Origin: Owenia fusiformis | Taxonomy: Eukaryota; Annelida; Polychaeta; Sabellida; Oweniidae | Direction of reading: 5' to 3' | Assembly: GCA_903813345.2 (NCBI GenBank) | Contig: CAIIXF020000008.1 | Location: 23,856,822 to 23,920,821, forward strand | Length of the DNA stretch: 64,000 nt | Shown: piece after piece, positions 22,500 through 34,600 of the stretch | How the letters are laid out: each line of letters starts with the position of its first letter | Numbering within the stretch: the first letter of the stretch is position 1 | Position numbers and translations under genes: made by a program | Notes under the pieces: generated by a model | Told to the model about the DNA's origin: nothing | The model's input: only the letters and a program-made list of their open reading frames with translations | Databases searched by the model: none

Positions 22500-23180
22500 T
22501 GAAAAAGAAGACTCTTTCATTTTCAAAACACGTCACTTTGCCTTAAAAACGTAACTAAATAACTTTTCTCCTCGAAGAATGAAGGAATGTTTAGGAAGGC
22601 ATTTTCAAAACACGTTACTTTGGCCTATTAACGTTACTTTAAAATGTATTCCTCCAAGTGTTGAACATTTTAGTCAGGCCAGAGACATATACATGTGTAT
22701 TACATACCTAGCGAAGCATTTGTATGGAAGTCAATGGGAAAGTTAGCGAGCTATATCCACCGATATTGCCCGATTACCCCGATATAGCCCGCTTACCTCG
22801 TTTTGATATTAGATTTCTTTAATAACCATGATAATATCATGACGTCACGTCATTGATACAAAGTAACCATGGGAACAAAGGCATGTAATACATCAGTTAT
22901 GTCACTATGACGTGAAATATGCCTTCGTTCTTGCCCAAATATAGAGCCTCCCAAGGTCGGCCTATATTGGGAGAACTCAGGCATATTTCACGTCATAGTG
23001 ACATAACCTCTAAATATGTCTCTGGTCAGGCATTTTCAAAAAGGGTAACTTTGGCTGATTTCCGTAACTTTCTTATACTCCAACTTTTCCCCCATCGATC
23101 ATTGAGAAACTTTAGGTAAGCATTTTCAAAAAGCGTAACTTTGGCCATTTTTCGTAACTTTCTTGGACTTATTTCGATGT
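22500..23180. repeat. tandem units with GCATTTTCAAAAAGCGTAACTTTGGC
   Basis: Units of roughly 95-110 bp recur at about 22515, 22595, 23030 and 23122. Each has CATTTTCAAAA, a CGTAACTTTGGC stretch, a second GTAACTTTCTT, a CTTTTCTCC-like stretch and GAGAAACTTTAGG. The MITE at 22679-23025 interrupts one unit. Confidence 0.75.
22679..23025. mobile_element. 347-bp palindromic MITE, 5-bp target duplication TCAGG
   Basis: The ends are CCAGAGACATAT and ATATGTCTCTGG. TCAGG is duplicated at 22674-22678 and 23026-23030, and removing the element restores the host repeat TTAGTCAGGCATTTTC. A second perfect hairpin inside pairs GTTATGTCACTATGACGTGA with its inverse at its end. Confidence 0.85.
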
Positions 23181-23199
23181 GTCACTTACGAAACTCTTC

Positions 23200-23490
23200 T
23201 CTTTGAGTCGTTTTACTACGTGTAGTTGTTTCAAATATTAGACTTAAGAATGTCACATGTATTTTAAGGCTCTTAAGTATTTTGGCAACCCATTTCGCTA
23301 GAGAGCCTTACATTTAAGATTCTTTAGCACTTCGGCTAAAGAGCCTTAACCGTTTAGGCTCTTTAGCATTTTGAAAGCCAATATTGCTAGAGAGATCCTT
23401 ATCGAGATCAAACGACTCTGACATATTCTTTAGCCAAGCTATTTTGTAATTTAACAATGACACTGTGGCTAGTCGATCTATGTGGATGCA
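23200..23490. repeat. short AGAGCCTTA / TAAGGCTCT inverted motifs
   Basis: Several copies of AGGCTCTTAAG, AGAGCCTTA and CTAGAGAG in both orientations between 23268 and 23400. No gene is recognised. Confidence 0.4.
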
Positions 23491-23497
23491 GTCATTT

Positions 23498-23833
23498 CAG
23501 GGGCGGATCTGGGAATCAACAAGGGGGGGGGGGGGCCCAAATTTCAAGTCAGAGAAAAAAACGTCAGCGCTTGCGCGGAAAAAAATGTTGGGCCCCTAAA
23601 ACCCAAAAGTGGGCCCAAATTTTGAAATTTTGAGGCCCATTTTCTTCAAAATTTGGCCTGAAATTAAAAAATAAGGCCTTAAAAGGCCCAGTAATGACCA
23701 AAAAGGCCCACTTTTTGGGGCCTGAAGGCCTTTTTTGGCCCCAAATTTTTTTTGGGCCCAATTTTTTTTCTGGGCCCACCCAAGGGGGGGGGGGGGGGGG
23801 CGGGCCCCCAGCCCCCCCCCCTAATCCGCCAGT
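23498..23833. mobile_element. GC-homopolymer foldback element (GGGGCGGAT type)
   Basis: Begins GGGGCGGATCTGGGAAT then a run of G, and ends with a run of C then CTAATCCGCCAGTG. Runs of 12 or more G or C at 23523 and 23785 and of C at 23810 flank a segment rich in GGCCC and TTTTTGG. Homopolymer lengths are prone to assembly error. Confidence 0.6.
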
Positions 23834-24061
23834 GCATTTATATGCAATGTATCGTGGGTGCTCGCCTCTGTACTTTTTTACTGTATGTTCTATTGCCCCG
23901 AAACGGTCCATCTTCTCGCTGCAAGCAGGAGGAAATTCTTTGTCACAAAGTTTGGCATTTTTTATAAAATCAAACGCGCGTCATTGAAACTCACAAGATG
24001 TAAATAGCATGTCATTTACATCATACCTTGATGGGGAAAAATAGATCTTATATGTTAGAAG

Positions 24062-24309
24062 TAGTGGTGTCAATTAACCGGCGGGAAATTTGAACTGATA
24101 ATTTCAAATGAAATCTTCATCTTCGATCTTGAAAGTTTTTGAAAGGGATTACGTGAAACTGACACCATAAAACCAAACGGATTAGCATGCAAAATAAGCG
24201 CGGGAAATCACAGAATTATACACGGTCAACTAACCGCCCATAAAAACACAGACCGGTCAAGGCATTATCGGCGGTTAACCGGTTAACCGGTTAATACTTG
24301 ACACCTCTA
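24062..24309. mobile_element. 248-bp hAT-type MITE
   Basis: The ends are TAGTGGTGTCAATTAACCGG and CCGGTTAATACTTGACACCTCTA. The 8-bp duplication GTTAGAAG is at 24054-24061 and 24310-24317. TAGnGGTGTCAA ends with an 8-bp duplication are characteristic of hAT elements. Confidence 0.9.
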
Positions 24310-24649
24310 GTTAGAAGTACTAAATAAAAGTTATCGTGAAAATGAGACAGTCGTTCTGAAGAGAAAAGAGCATAAATGCGCATTTAGAGAGTTTTGGTCC
24401 GTTTAAAAATCTGTAAAAAATTGGGGTACTTAAAAGCATCGGGAGGCATCATATATTTCAAATTAGACACGAAGAAGTCAATATTGAGCAAGTGATGGCT
24501 GTTTTAAATTCAAATAAAACCGTTAACCCGTACCGGTCCAGTTTTTGACCCGTACCGGTCAATTTTCGTTAGCTGCGTATACCAAGGGTGATATCTTTCT
24601 TTTGCAGCATGCATTAGTTTTTAACTTTATTGCTGGTACTGTACTCATC

Positions 24650-24965
24650 AAACTAGGATCCATTTCGATAACAAAATGTCGGAACCTCGACGTTACGCTT
24701 TTTTCCTTATTTCATGAGTTGTAGGCAGAATCCCCCGACATTTTTTAGATCTTAAACATGTGTCAGTAGTATATTTTTAGGAAAATCTAAATGTTTGCGA
24801 ACAAAAAGTTAAGAAGACGAGAGAGTCATCGATATACCTCACTTTTGTTATGTAAACGGAACATCAAAAAAGGTTAAGATCTGTAATTTTTACCCGTTCC
24901 ATGGAAAATCTGCCTAAATTTATGAAATAAGGAAGAAATAAAAGTTGTGAAACGGTCGGTTAATA
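24650..24965. mobile_element. decayed copy of the foldback family of 40723-41208
   Basis: Shares AACAAAATGTCG, ATTTCATGAGTTGTAGGCAGAAT, GAAAATCTAAA, TTTGCGAACAAA and CATCGATATAC with 2400-2739 (inverse) and 40723-41208. Only one arm and the centre are clear. Confidence 0.65.
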
Positions 24966-25383
24966 AGGCTTTTGTTCTTGTTATTTTATGTTATAAAGTT
25001 TATGGTTGTGTTTGAACCATTGTGTAAATAGAGATTTTACATTTTGGCATGCCAACCTAAGGTCCTTGCGATGGCATGGGTGCACTAAGGTGCTATCACT
25101 TTTGGAAGAGTTTATTTTCATTCATAAGGTAGTATAGGGGTCTTTACATTTTATAAGCACAACATTTGAATACACACTCAGTGGAGCCAGTTACTTGAAT
25201 AAAACCTAGACCTTGCAAATCTATGTAGTAAATGTACTAGTACATAACTTATCAATGTGCAAAAGACCCCATGCAGAACAGTTCTAGTGATAAAGACAGT
25301 CTTCCCATTACAAACCAAAGGCTTTACCAAAACGCCCAAAAAATCACTATGAATTTTTCTATTATTGCAGACATTCATAGTTA

Positions 25384-25774
25384 CAGTAAAAACAGTAATG
25401 TTTGTGAGTACTTTGAATTTAAAAAATAAGCAATCAAATGACCATATTGAAACAGTTTATGTAAAAATAGAAACATTTATATTTATCCTAACTTTTCTTT
25501 ATTTTAGTTTGTTTTCTAGTTTAGCTATCATATCTGTGTCCTCTTATATTTTGATACTTCTCTGCCATGTTATTTTCGGAAAAATTAACATGGCTGAAAC
25601 TCCCTAAATTACAAAAGACCACAGCTTTGCTGCACATTATACATTACTATCTGAAATATACAAAAGTTAGGATGAATATAAATGTTTCTATTTTTACATA
25701 AACTGTTTCAATATGGTCATTTGATTGCTTATTTTTTAAATTCAAAGTACTCACAAACATAACTGTTTTTACTT
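25384..25774. mobile_element. 390-bp foldback MITE nested in the first 2.9-kb element
   Basis: The ends are CAGTAAAAACAGTAATGTTT and the inverse AACATAACTGTTTTTACT, with near-identical arms of about 115 bp (through ATATTTATCCTAACTTT). The sister element has GACATTTCTGGTTAGTTTATTG at the same place (28281-28302) without it, so the insertion came after the two copies separated, or the sister escaped it. Confidence 0.82.
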
Positions 25775-25854
25775 ATAGTTTATTGACTAAATTACGCAAA
25801 CAGGCACATTTCTAAAAAATGCATGCATGCACATTGATAAATAAACAAAATATT

Positions 25855-26590
25855 TGTTCATATAAACTGGAGAACGTACAACATCTGCGTTCATACACAC
25901 TGGAGAAAGTACATATTATTTGTTGATCGATGCAAAATGTGTGTTCATAAACAATGGAGTACATGTACATAATATTTGTTCATACATACTGGAGAAAGTA
26001 TATACACAGGCGTGTTGGTTCATACATGTATACATGTTCATACTGGAGAACGTATTGTCTCTTCATACACACTATAGATATATAAGATTTGTTCATACAC
26101 ACTGGTATAGGTACATTTTATTCGTTCTGACACATTGATTAATTAACAAAATATTTGTTGAGACACGGAAGAGAATGAACAAAGTTTTGGTTCATGCACA
26201 ATGGAGAAAGTACAAATGATTTGCTTATACATATTGGAGAATGGACACAAAATATGTGTTCATACATGCAGGAGAAAGTACATAAAATGTGTTCATAGAA
26301 AGTGGAGAACGTACAGAATATTGGTTAAATAACTGGTGAAAGTACATAATGTTTGCTCATACACACTGGAAAAAAGTACATGATATTTGTCAATACACAC
26401 AGTTGAAAAGTATTGTTTCATATATACACTGGGAAAATATAAATAGTAGTTCATATACACAGAAGAAAGTACAATATATTGATTCTGAAACATTGGTGAA
26501 TAAAAAGATAAAATATAAGTTTAGGCACATGGGAAATGAACCTAGTTTCGGTTCATACATACTGGAAGTATATACACAGGAGTGTGACTA
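25855..26590. repeat. minisatellite, units of GTTCATACACACTGGAGAAAGTACATAATATTT
   Basis: About 17 degenerate units of 36-45 bp, all in one orientation. Short open frames through it (HTHW-type peptides) are by-products of the repeat. A related single unit lies at 27128-27170. Confidence 0.85.
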
Positions 26591-28332
26591 AAAAAACAGT
26601 TAAAAGTTGGGACTTTTGGAAAAGTCACCAGACAGAATCTATTACATTTTTCAGAAAGTGTGCCAAATATATTATTTGAAATGATAGGAGCTTTGAAAAT
26701 TTGAATTCATTCGTAGAAATAGAAAAAATGAGAAACTGATTTAGAAAGCAATCCATTTTCTTTTTATGATCACAATTTTTCTTTCAGACAACTTTTCAAA
26801 ATTTCAATGCTTCTATGATTTAGAGCTATATATTGGGCACATTTTCTGAAAAATTCAGAACATTCTGTTTAGCGACATTTGCAAAGGAAACTTTTTAAGC
26901 ATTTTTCAGTCACAACTTCAGAGTGCTGAAAAGTCTCACATGATGTTTAGAGTCATTTCGAGCATGATCATTGTGATCCTGGTCATGTAAATGATATGTG
27001 AGAGTAGTGAAACTGATTGATGGGCAAAACAGAACTCTATTCAGTATTTTAAAAAATCGAATATCAACATGTTTTTCATTTCCTGTTTTGTGTAAATTTC
27101 TGATAACTACTTCCTTAAACCAGTTAACCCACACTGGAGAAAGTGCAAACTGTTAGTTTATACACCCTGAAGAATGGAGAGAATATGAGTTCAACGTTTG
27201 AGATGTTTGATCTATACATACTGAACAATCATACAAACTAGAGAGACTATAAGAATGTTGATTATTCCAATCTGAGTAATAAGATAGATAGGAAGAGGAT
27301 TAATATTTAATGGATTTACATTAAATGCAGAGTTCACGTGACAGTGGCATTTATTTTAGTGATCAAGAAAGTACTTTGCACGCTCTCGCCAAGTTATATA
27401 GGAAGCCAGAGCAGTTTCATTCTGATACACATCGCATCTAAAAACATGTCTGTGTCTATGATGCAAGAAGAGAGGGTCATGGTGTTCCACGATGGAGCAT
27501 TTTCGAAACCCTTCTTTATAAAATGTGTAAACCATTCTTAGAAATTGCTATACTGAAAATGGGCTATTGGTATGCACTGTGTACAAGTAATGCCGATTGC
27601 TCCGATTTTCACTACGGCGCCCTGCCGATTGAGTATTTTGTTCAAAATTGAATACAATTTTGAACAAACAGAGCAAATGTGATGCAGGCATCAGTGTAGT
27701 TTGAATGTATTTTATTACCAGTACTAAGTTGGCAAACATGCATGTCAACCATGGCCAATCAGAAGAGTGCACCCCTTCTATATGATAATATAAACCCTTC
27801 CTACGCCTTGGTTTAGCTTTGGATCACTATGCTATCACTATGTGGCAGAAATGCATTCTAATTGGATATAAATGATCACATGACCTTAGTTCACCTTAGT
27901 TCAGGAGATGGCATGCCAAAATGTAAAATCTCTACTAGAGATTTTACATTTTGGCATGCCAACCTAAGGTCCTTACCATGGCATGGGTGCACTAAGGTCC
28001 TTTCACTTTTGGAAGAGTTTATTTTCATTCAAAAGGTAGTATAGGAGTCGATACATTTTATAAGTACAACATTTGAATACACACTCAGTGGAGTCAGTTA
28101 CTTGAATAAAACCTAGACATTGCAAATCTATATAGTAATGTATTAGTTTAGTATATAATTTATCAATTGTGCAAAAGACCCCATGCAGAACAGTTATAGT
28201 GATAAAGACAATCTTCCCATTACAAACCAAAGGCTTTACCAAAATGCCCAAAAATCACTATTGCTTTTTCTATTATTGCAGACATTTCTGGTTAGTTTAT
28301 TGACTTTTCACAAACAGGCACAATTCTTCCAG

Positions 28333-29030
28333 TCAGTTTAATTAGTTCCACATATCATTTACATGACTGGGAACACAAGGAAAATGGTCAGAATGACCAT
28401 AAACATGATGAAATAACCTTTTCAGCCCTTTGAAAATATGACTGAAAAATAGCTAAGAGTAGGTGCTCAGGAAAGGTCACTGAAGAGAAAAAATATGTTG
28501 AACTAGTTAAGGTGCCATGGAAGTTAACAGGAAATGACGAAACAGGAAGTGAAATTTTTTTTGCATTTTTGGACATTTTTTGAACAAAGATAACAAATTT
28601 TTAAAAATGGCGGTCATAAAAAGGAAAATAGATCGCTTTTCAAAATCATTTTTTTCATTTTTTTTCTTTTTCTATGAATGATATCAAATTTTCAAAGATT
28701 GTATCATTTAGAGCAATATATTGGGCACATTTTCTGAAAAATTCAAAAGATTCTGTTCAGTGACCTTCCCTACGCTCCTACTTTTAGCTATTTTTCAGTC
28801 ACATTTTCGAAGGGCTAAACAGGTTATTTCATCATGTTTAGGGTCATTCTGACCATGAACATTGTGATGCTGGTCCTGTAAATGGTATTTGGAACTAGTT
28901 AAATTGACTGGAGGTCAAACCAGAACTCTGTTATCTTTGTTCAAAAAATGACCAAAAATGCAAAAAAAATTGTCACTTCCTGTTTTGTCATTTCCTGTTA
29001 ACTTCTATAGCACCTTAAACTGACTGGAGG
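28333..29030. repeat. large imperfect palindrome, ATGACTGAAAAATAGCTAAG arms
   Basis: CATTTACATGACTGGGAACA to CTTTGTTCAAAAAATG pairs with a second half from 28721. Arms are about 270 bp. GGAAATGACGAAACAGGAAGTG pairs with CACTTCCTGTTTTGTCATTTCC. A partial third arm follows at 29030-29125. Confidence 0.75.
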
Positions 29031-29169
29031 TCCAAACAGAACTCTGTTATCTTGGTTCAAAAAAATTTCAGAATCCAGCATGGTTTTGACATTTTTTGTT
29101 TTGTCATTTCTGTTGACTTACATAGCATCTTAATTAATTACAAATTAAAATGTGTTGCATGAAACACAT

Positions 29170-29900
29170 TGATGAATTTGTTCATACAAACTGGAGAAAG
29201 TATATAATCTGGGTTCTCCACTTTCAATGAACACATTTTTTGTACTTTCTCCTGCATGTATGAACAAATATTTTGTGTCCATTCTCCAACATGCATTAGC
29301 AAATGATTTGTACTTTCTCCATTGTGCATGAACCAAAACGTTGTTCATTCTCTTCCGTGTTTTCAATATTTTGTTAATTAATCAATGTGTCAGAACGAAT
29401 AGATTGAACCTAAACCAGTGAGTATGAACGAATTTAATTTACTACAATATCTATAATGTGTATGAAGAGACATTACGCTCCTTCTCCAGTATGGACATGT
29501 ATATGAACCAACACGCCTGTGTATATACGTTCTCCAGTATGTATGAACAAATATCATGTACTCCATTGTTTATGAACACACATTTTGTATGAACAAATAC
29601 TATGTACTTTCTCCAGTGTGTTTGAACGTACAGAGTATTGGTTAAATAACTAGTGAAAGTACATAATATTTGCTCATACACACTGGAGAAAGTACATGAT
29701 ATTTTTCAATACACACCGTTAAAATGTATTGTTTCACATATACACTGGAAAAATATAAATTATTAAATAGTAGTCCATACACACATACACAGAAAGTAAA
29801 TAAAACAATAAAATATTGGTTTAGGCATATGGGAAATTAACCTAGTTTCGATTCATACATACTGGAGAAAGTATACACAGAGGAGTGTGACTCAGAAAAT
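29170..29900. repeat. TTCATACACACTGGAGAAAG minisatellite with internal inversion
   Basis: Units run forward at 29188-29210, inverted (ACTTTCTCCAGTGTGTATGAAC) from about 29215 to 29625, then forward again to 29890. The matching array of the sister element is all forward. Confidence 0.75.
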
Positions 29901-30241
29901 GTGACTCAAAAACAGTTAAAAGTTGGACTTTTAGAAAGGTAACCAGACAGAATCTATTGCATTTTTGAGAAAATGTGCCAAATATATTATTTGAAATTAT
30001 AGAAGCTTTTGAAAATTTGAATTCATTCCTAAAAATAGAAAAAATGAGAAAACTGCTTTAGAATGCAATCCATTCTCTTTTTATGATCATAAAAATGCAG
30101 AGTTCCTGTGACAATGGCATTTATTTTTAATGATCAAGAAAGTACTTTGCACCCTCCCGCCAAGTTAGGAAGAAGCCAGAGCTTTCATTCTGGTACACAT
30201 CGCATCTAGAAACATGTCTGTGTCTATCATGTAAGAAGAGA

Positions 30242-30495
30242 GGGTCAAGGTATTCCATGATGGAGCATTTTGGAAACCCTTCTTAGAAATAGTTATGCTA
30301 AAAATGGGCTATTGGTATACACTGTGTACAAGTAATGCAGATTGCTCCGATTTTCACTACAGCGCCATGGGTCAAGGTATTCCATGATGGAGCATTTTGG
30401 AAACCCTTCTTAGAAATAGTTATGCTAAAAATGGGCTATTGGTATACACTGTGTACAAGTAATGCAGATTGCTCCGATTTTCACTACAGCGCCAT
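30242..30495. repeat. exact 127-bp tandem duplication
   Basis: The block starting GGGTCAAGGTATTCCATGAT at 30242 recurs at 30369 with no difference seen. The sister element has it once (27474-27620). Confidence 0.88.
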
Positions 30496-30959
30496 GCCGA
30501 TTGAGTATTTTGTTCAAAATTAAATACAATATTGAACAAACGGAGCAAATGTGACCCAGGCATAAGTGTAGTATGAATTTATTTTGTTAGGATGCCAGTC
30601 AGAGCTCTTGTTGCAAGTACTAAGTTTGCAAACATGCATGTCAACCATGGCCAATTAGAAAAGTGCACCCCTTCTGTATGAAAATATAAACCCTTCCTAC
30701 ACCTTGGTTTAGCTTTGGATCACTATGCTATCACTATATGGCAGAAATGCATTCTGATTGGATATAAATGATCACATGACTTAGTTCACCAAGGTATCAG
30801 GAGATGGCATGCCAAAATGTAAAATCTCTATTCACAGGAGCATGCAAACTGTCTAGTGTAGGGAAAATCGAACACAATTAGGAAAACAAGTTATGAAACA
30901 AGAGATTCATTTGAATCAATAAACGTCGCTTAAAACTGATACTCATTAGTCTTTCACAT

Positions 30960-31052
30960 TTGGAAATAGAGAGTTATTATTGGTTTAACTAGTTTCTGGA
31001 GATTTCTCATTGGTCCAACTAGTTTATAGAGAGTTCTCATTGGTCAAACGGG
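30960..31052. repeat. short tandem repeat, TAGAGAGTTCTCATTGGTCAAACTAG units
   Basis: Three units of about 30-34 bp. No gene is seen between 30831 and the gap. Confidence 0.6.
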
Positions 31053-31183
31053 TTTTGGCACAGCTAACTTTTACGTGTGAGTTATGCAAGGTTGATATCG
31101 TCAGTTGACCAGAGGGCATGATACGATGAAGACTATGTGATTTGTGGCTTCTTGTTGTGTTTGGATTTTGGACCATGCTTTGT

Positions 31184-31683
31184 NNNNNNNNNNNNNNNNN
31201 NNNNNNNNNNNNNNNNNNNNNNNNNNNNNNNNNNNNNNNNNNNNNNNNNNNNNNNNNNNNNNNNNNNNNNNNNNNNNNNNNNNNNNNNNNNNNNNNNNNN
31301 NNNNNNNNNNNNNNNNNNNNNNNNNNNNNNNNNNNNNNNNNNNNNNNNNNNNNNNNNNNNNNNNNNNNNNNNNNNNNNNNNNNNNNNNNNNNNNNNNNNN
31401 NNNNNNNNNNNNNNNNNNNNNNNNNNNNNNNNNNNNNNNNNNNNNNNNNNNNNNNNNNNNNNNNNNNNNNNNNNNNNNNNNNNNNNNNNNNNNNNNNNNN
31501 NNNNNNNNNNNNNNNNNNNNNNNNNNNNNNNNNNNNNNNNNNNNNNNNNNNNNNNNNNNNNNNNNNNNNNNNNNNNNNNNNNNNNNNNNNNNNNNNNNNN
31601 NNNNNNNNNNNNNNNNNNNNNNNNNNNNNNNNNNNNNNNNNNNNNNNNNNNNNNNNNNNNNNNNNNNNNNNNNNNNNNNNNNN
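31184..31683. other. 500-base assembly gap (N)
   Basis: Exactly 500 N, the usual placeholder for a gap of unknown size. It lies at the left edge of the satellite, so the true array is probably longer. Long open frames predicted across it are artefacts. Confidence 0.97.
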
Positions 31684-34600
31684 ACGCATGCATGCTCCTA
31701 GGGGTACCTAAAAAACCTCTGTAGCCTCGTAGCCAGTGCAGCTATCGGGGCCACAGTATATATGGTCCTGGGCTTACATCCAGAACTTCTGTAGCTGCAA
31801 ATCCAGTGTAGGTAGCGTAGCCACCGCATTCATGGTCCTAGGGGTACCTCAAGAACCTCTGTAGCCGCGTAGCCAGTGTTGGTAGCTTAGCATACATACC
31901 CATTGTACCCGCTTCGCTCCCGCTGTGCTCCTCGGGATACCTCAAGAACCTGTGTAGTCATGTATCCAATGCAGCTATCGGGGCCACAGTATGTATGGTT
32001 ATAGGCTTACATTTAGAAACTCTGATGCTGCAAAGACAGTGTAAGAACCTCTGCAGTCGTGTATCCAGTGCAGCTATCGGGCCCACAGTATGTATGGTCC
32101 TGGGCTTACATCCAGAACTTCTGTAGCCGCGAAGCCTGTGTAGGTAGTGTTGCCACCGCATTCATGGACCTAGGGGTACCTCAAGAACCTCTGTAGCCGC
32201 GTAGCCAGTGTTGGTAGCGTAGTATACATACCCATTGTACCCGCTTCGCTCCCGCTGTGCTCCTCGGGTTACCTCAGGAACCTGTGTAGTCATGTATCCA
32301 ATGCAGCTATCGGGGCCACAGTATGTATGGTCATAGGCTTAAATTTAGAACCTCTGATGCTGCAAAGCCAGTGTAGGTAGAATAGCCAACGCATGCATGG
32401 TCCTAGGGGTACCTCAAGAACCTCTGTATCCGCGTAGCCAGTGTAGCTATTGTGACCATCGCATGCATGGGCCTAAGGGTACCTCAAGAACCTCTGTAGC
32501 CGCCTAGCCAGTGCAGCTATCGGGGCCACAGTATATATGGTCCTGGGCTTACTTCCAAAACCTCTTTAGCTGCATATCCAGTGTAGCTAGCGTAGCCAAC
32601 GCATGTATGCTCCTAGGGTTACCTCAAGAACCTCTCTAGACGCGTAGGCAGTGCAGCTATCGGGGCCACAGTACGTATGGTCCTGGGCTTACATCCAGAA
32701 CCTCTGTAGCCGCAAAGCCAGTGTAGGTAGCGTAGCCACCGCAAGCTTGGTCCTAGGTGTACCTCAAGAACGTCTATAGCCGCGTAGCCAGTGTAGCCAA
32801 CACATGCATGCTCCTAGGGTTACCTCAAGAACCTGTGTAGTCATGTATCCAGTGCAGCTATCGGGGCCACAGTATGTAAGGTCATAGGCTTACATTTAGA
32901 ACCTCTGTAGCTGCAAAGCCAGTGAAGCTACCTAGCCAATGCATGCATTCTCCTAGGGGTACCCTGTATCCAGTGCAGCTATCGGGGCCACAGTATGTAT
33001 GGTTCTAGGGTTACATCCAGAACCTCTCTAGCTGTGTAGCCAGTGTTGGTAGCGTAGCATACATACCCATTGTACCCGCATAGCTACCGAAGTCAACGCA
33101 TGCATGCTTCTAGAACCTCATGCTCAAGAACCTCTGTAGTCGTGTATCCAGTGTAGCTATCGGGGCCACAGTATGTACGGTCCTGGGCTTACATCCGGAA
33201 CCTTGGTAGCCGCAACGCCAGGGTAGCTATTGTAGCCAACGCATGCATGCTCATAGGGGTACCTCAAGAACCTCTGTAGCCTCGTAGCCAGTGCAGCTAT
33301 CGGGGCCACAGTATATATGGTCCTTGGCTTACGTCCTGAACCTCTGCAGCCGCAAAGCCAGGGTAGGTAGCGTAGCCAATGCATACATGCTCCTAGGGGT
33401 AACCTCAAGAACCTCTGTGGCCGCGTAGCCAGTGTAGCTATCGTGACCATCGCATATATGCGTAGCCAGTGTTGGTAGCGTAGCATACATACCCATTGTA
33501 CCCGCTTCGCTACCGCTGTGCTCCTATGGTTACCTCAAGAACCTCTGTAGTCGTATATCCAGTGCAGCTATAGGGGCCAAAGTATGTATGGTCATAGGCT
33601 TAAATTTAGAACCTCTGATGCTGCAAAGCCAGTGTAGGTAGAATAGCCACCGCAACAATGGTCCTAATGGTACCTCAAGAACCTCTGTAGCCGCGTAGCT
33701 AGTGTTGGTAGCGTAGCATACATACCCATTGTACCCGAGTAGCTACCGTAGCCAACGCATGAATGCTCCTAGGGTTACCTTAAGAACCTAGGTAGCCGCG
33801 TATCCAGTGCAGCTATCGGGGCCACAGTATGTATGGTCCTAGTCTTACATCCAGAACCTCTGTAGCCGCAAAGCCAGTGTAGGTAGCGTAGCTACCGCAA
33901 GCTTGGCCCTAGGGGTACCACAAGAACCTCTATAGCCGCGTAGCCAGTGTAGCTATCTTGACCATCGCATATATGCTCCTGGGCTTACCTCCAGAACCTC
34001 TGTAGCCGCAAAGCCAGTGTAGTTAGAGAAGCCACCGCATGCATGGGCCTAAGGGTACCTCAAGAACCTCTGTAGCCAGTGCAGCTATCGGGGCCACAGT
34101 ATATCCAGAACTTAGTGTAGCTAGCGTAGCCAACGCATGCATGCTCCTAGGGTTACCTCAAGAACCTCTATAGCCGCGTAGCCAGTGTAGCTATCTTGAC
34201 CATCGCATATATGCTCCTGGGCTTACCTCCAGAACCTCTGTAGCCGCAAAGCCAGTGTAGGTAGAGAAGCCACCGCATGCATGGGCCTAAGGGTACCTCA
34301 AGAACCTCTGTAGCCGCGTAGCCAGTGCAGCTATCGGGGCCACAGTATATATGGTCCTGGGGTTACATCCAGAACCTCTTTAGCTGCATTGCCAGTGTAG
34401 CTATCGTAGCCAACGCATGCATGCTCCTAGGGTTACCTCAAGAACCTCTCTAGACGCGTAGGCAGTGCAGCTATCGGGGCCACAGTATGTACAGTATGGT
34501 CCTCGGCTTACATCAAGAACCTCTGTAGCCGCAAAGCCAGTGTAGGTAGCATAGCCACCGCATGCTTGGCCCTAGGGGTACCTCAAGAACCTCTGTAGCT

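Larger units (their letters stand above)
25031..27932. mobile_element. 2.9-kb TIR element, first of an adjacent pair
   Basis: The ends are GAGATTTTACATTTTGGCAT and its exact inverse, TA on both sides (25029-25030, 27933-27934). It shares long similar blocks with 27938-30828: 25031-25380 with 27938-28290, and 27320-27932 with 30090-30828. Inside are a nested element (25384-25773), a 36-42-bp TTCATACACACTGGAGAAAG array (25855-26590) and a GCACATTTTCTGAAAAATTC palindrome remnant (26600-27120). I find no transposase. Confidence 0.85.
27938..30828. mobile_element. 2.9-kb TIR element, second of an adjacent pair
   Basis: Same GAGATTTTACATTTTGGCAT ends as its neighbour, from which only TACTA (27933-27937) separates it. 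TA follows at 30829-30830. It differs inside: a palindrome at 28333-29030, the TTCATACACACTGG array partly inverted at about 29210-29620, and an exact 127-bp tandem duplication at 30242-30495. Confidence 0.85.

Noticed and set aside
23564-23987. Gly/Pro-rich frames
   Set aside because: Caused by G and C homopolymer runs in a foldback element.
25920-29681. Short frames rich in HTHW, YMQEK and SSVYM peptides
   Set aside because: Translation of the TTCATACACACTGGAGAAAG minisatellite.
31024-31724. Open frames of 185-221 codons on both strands
   Set aside because: They consist almost wholly of the 500-base N gap.
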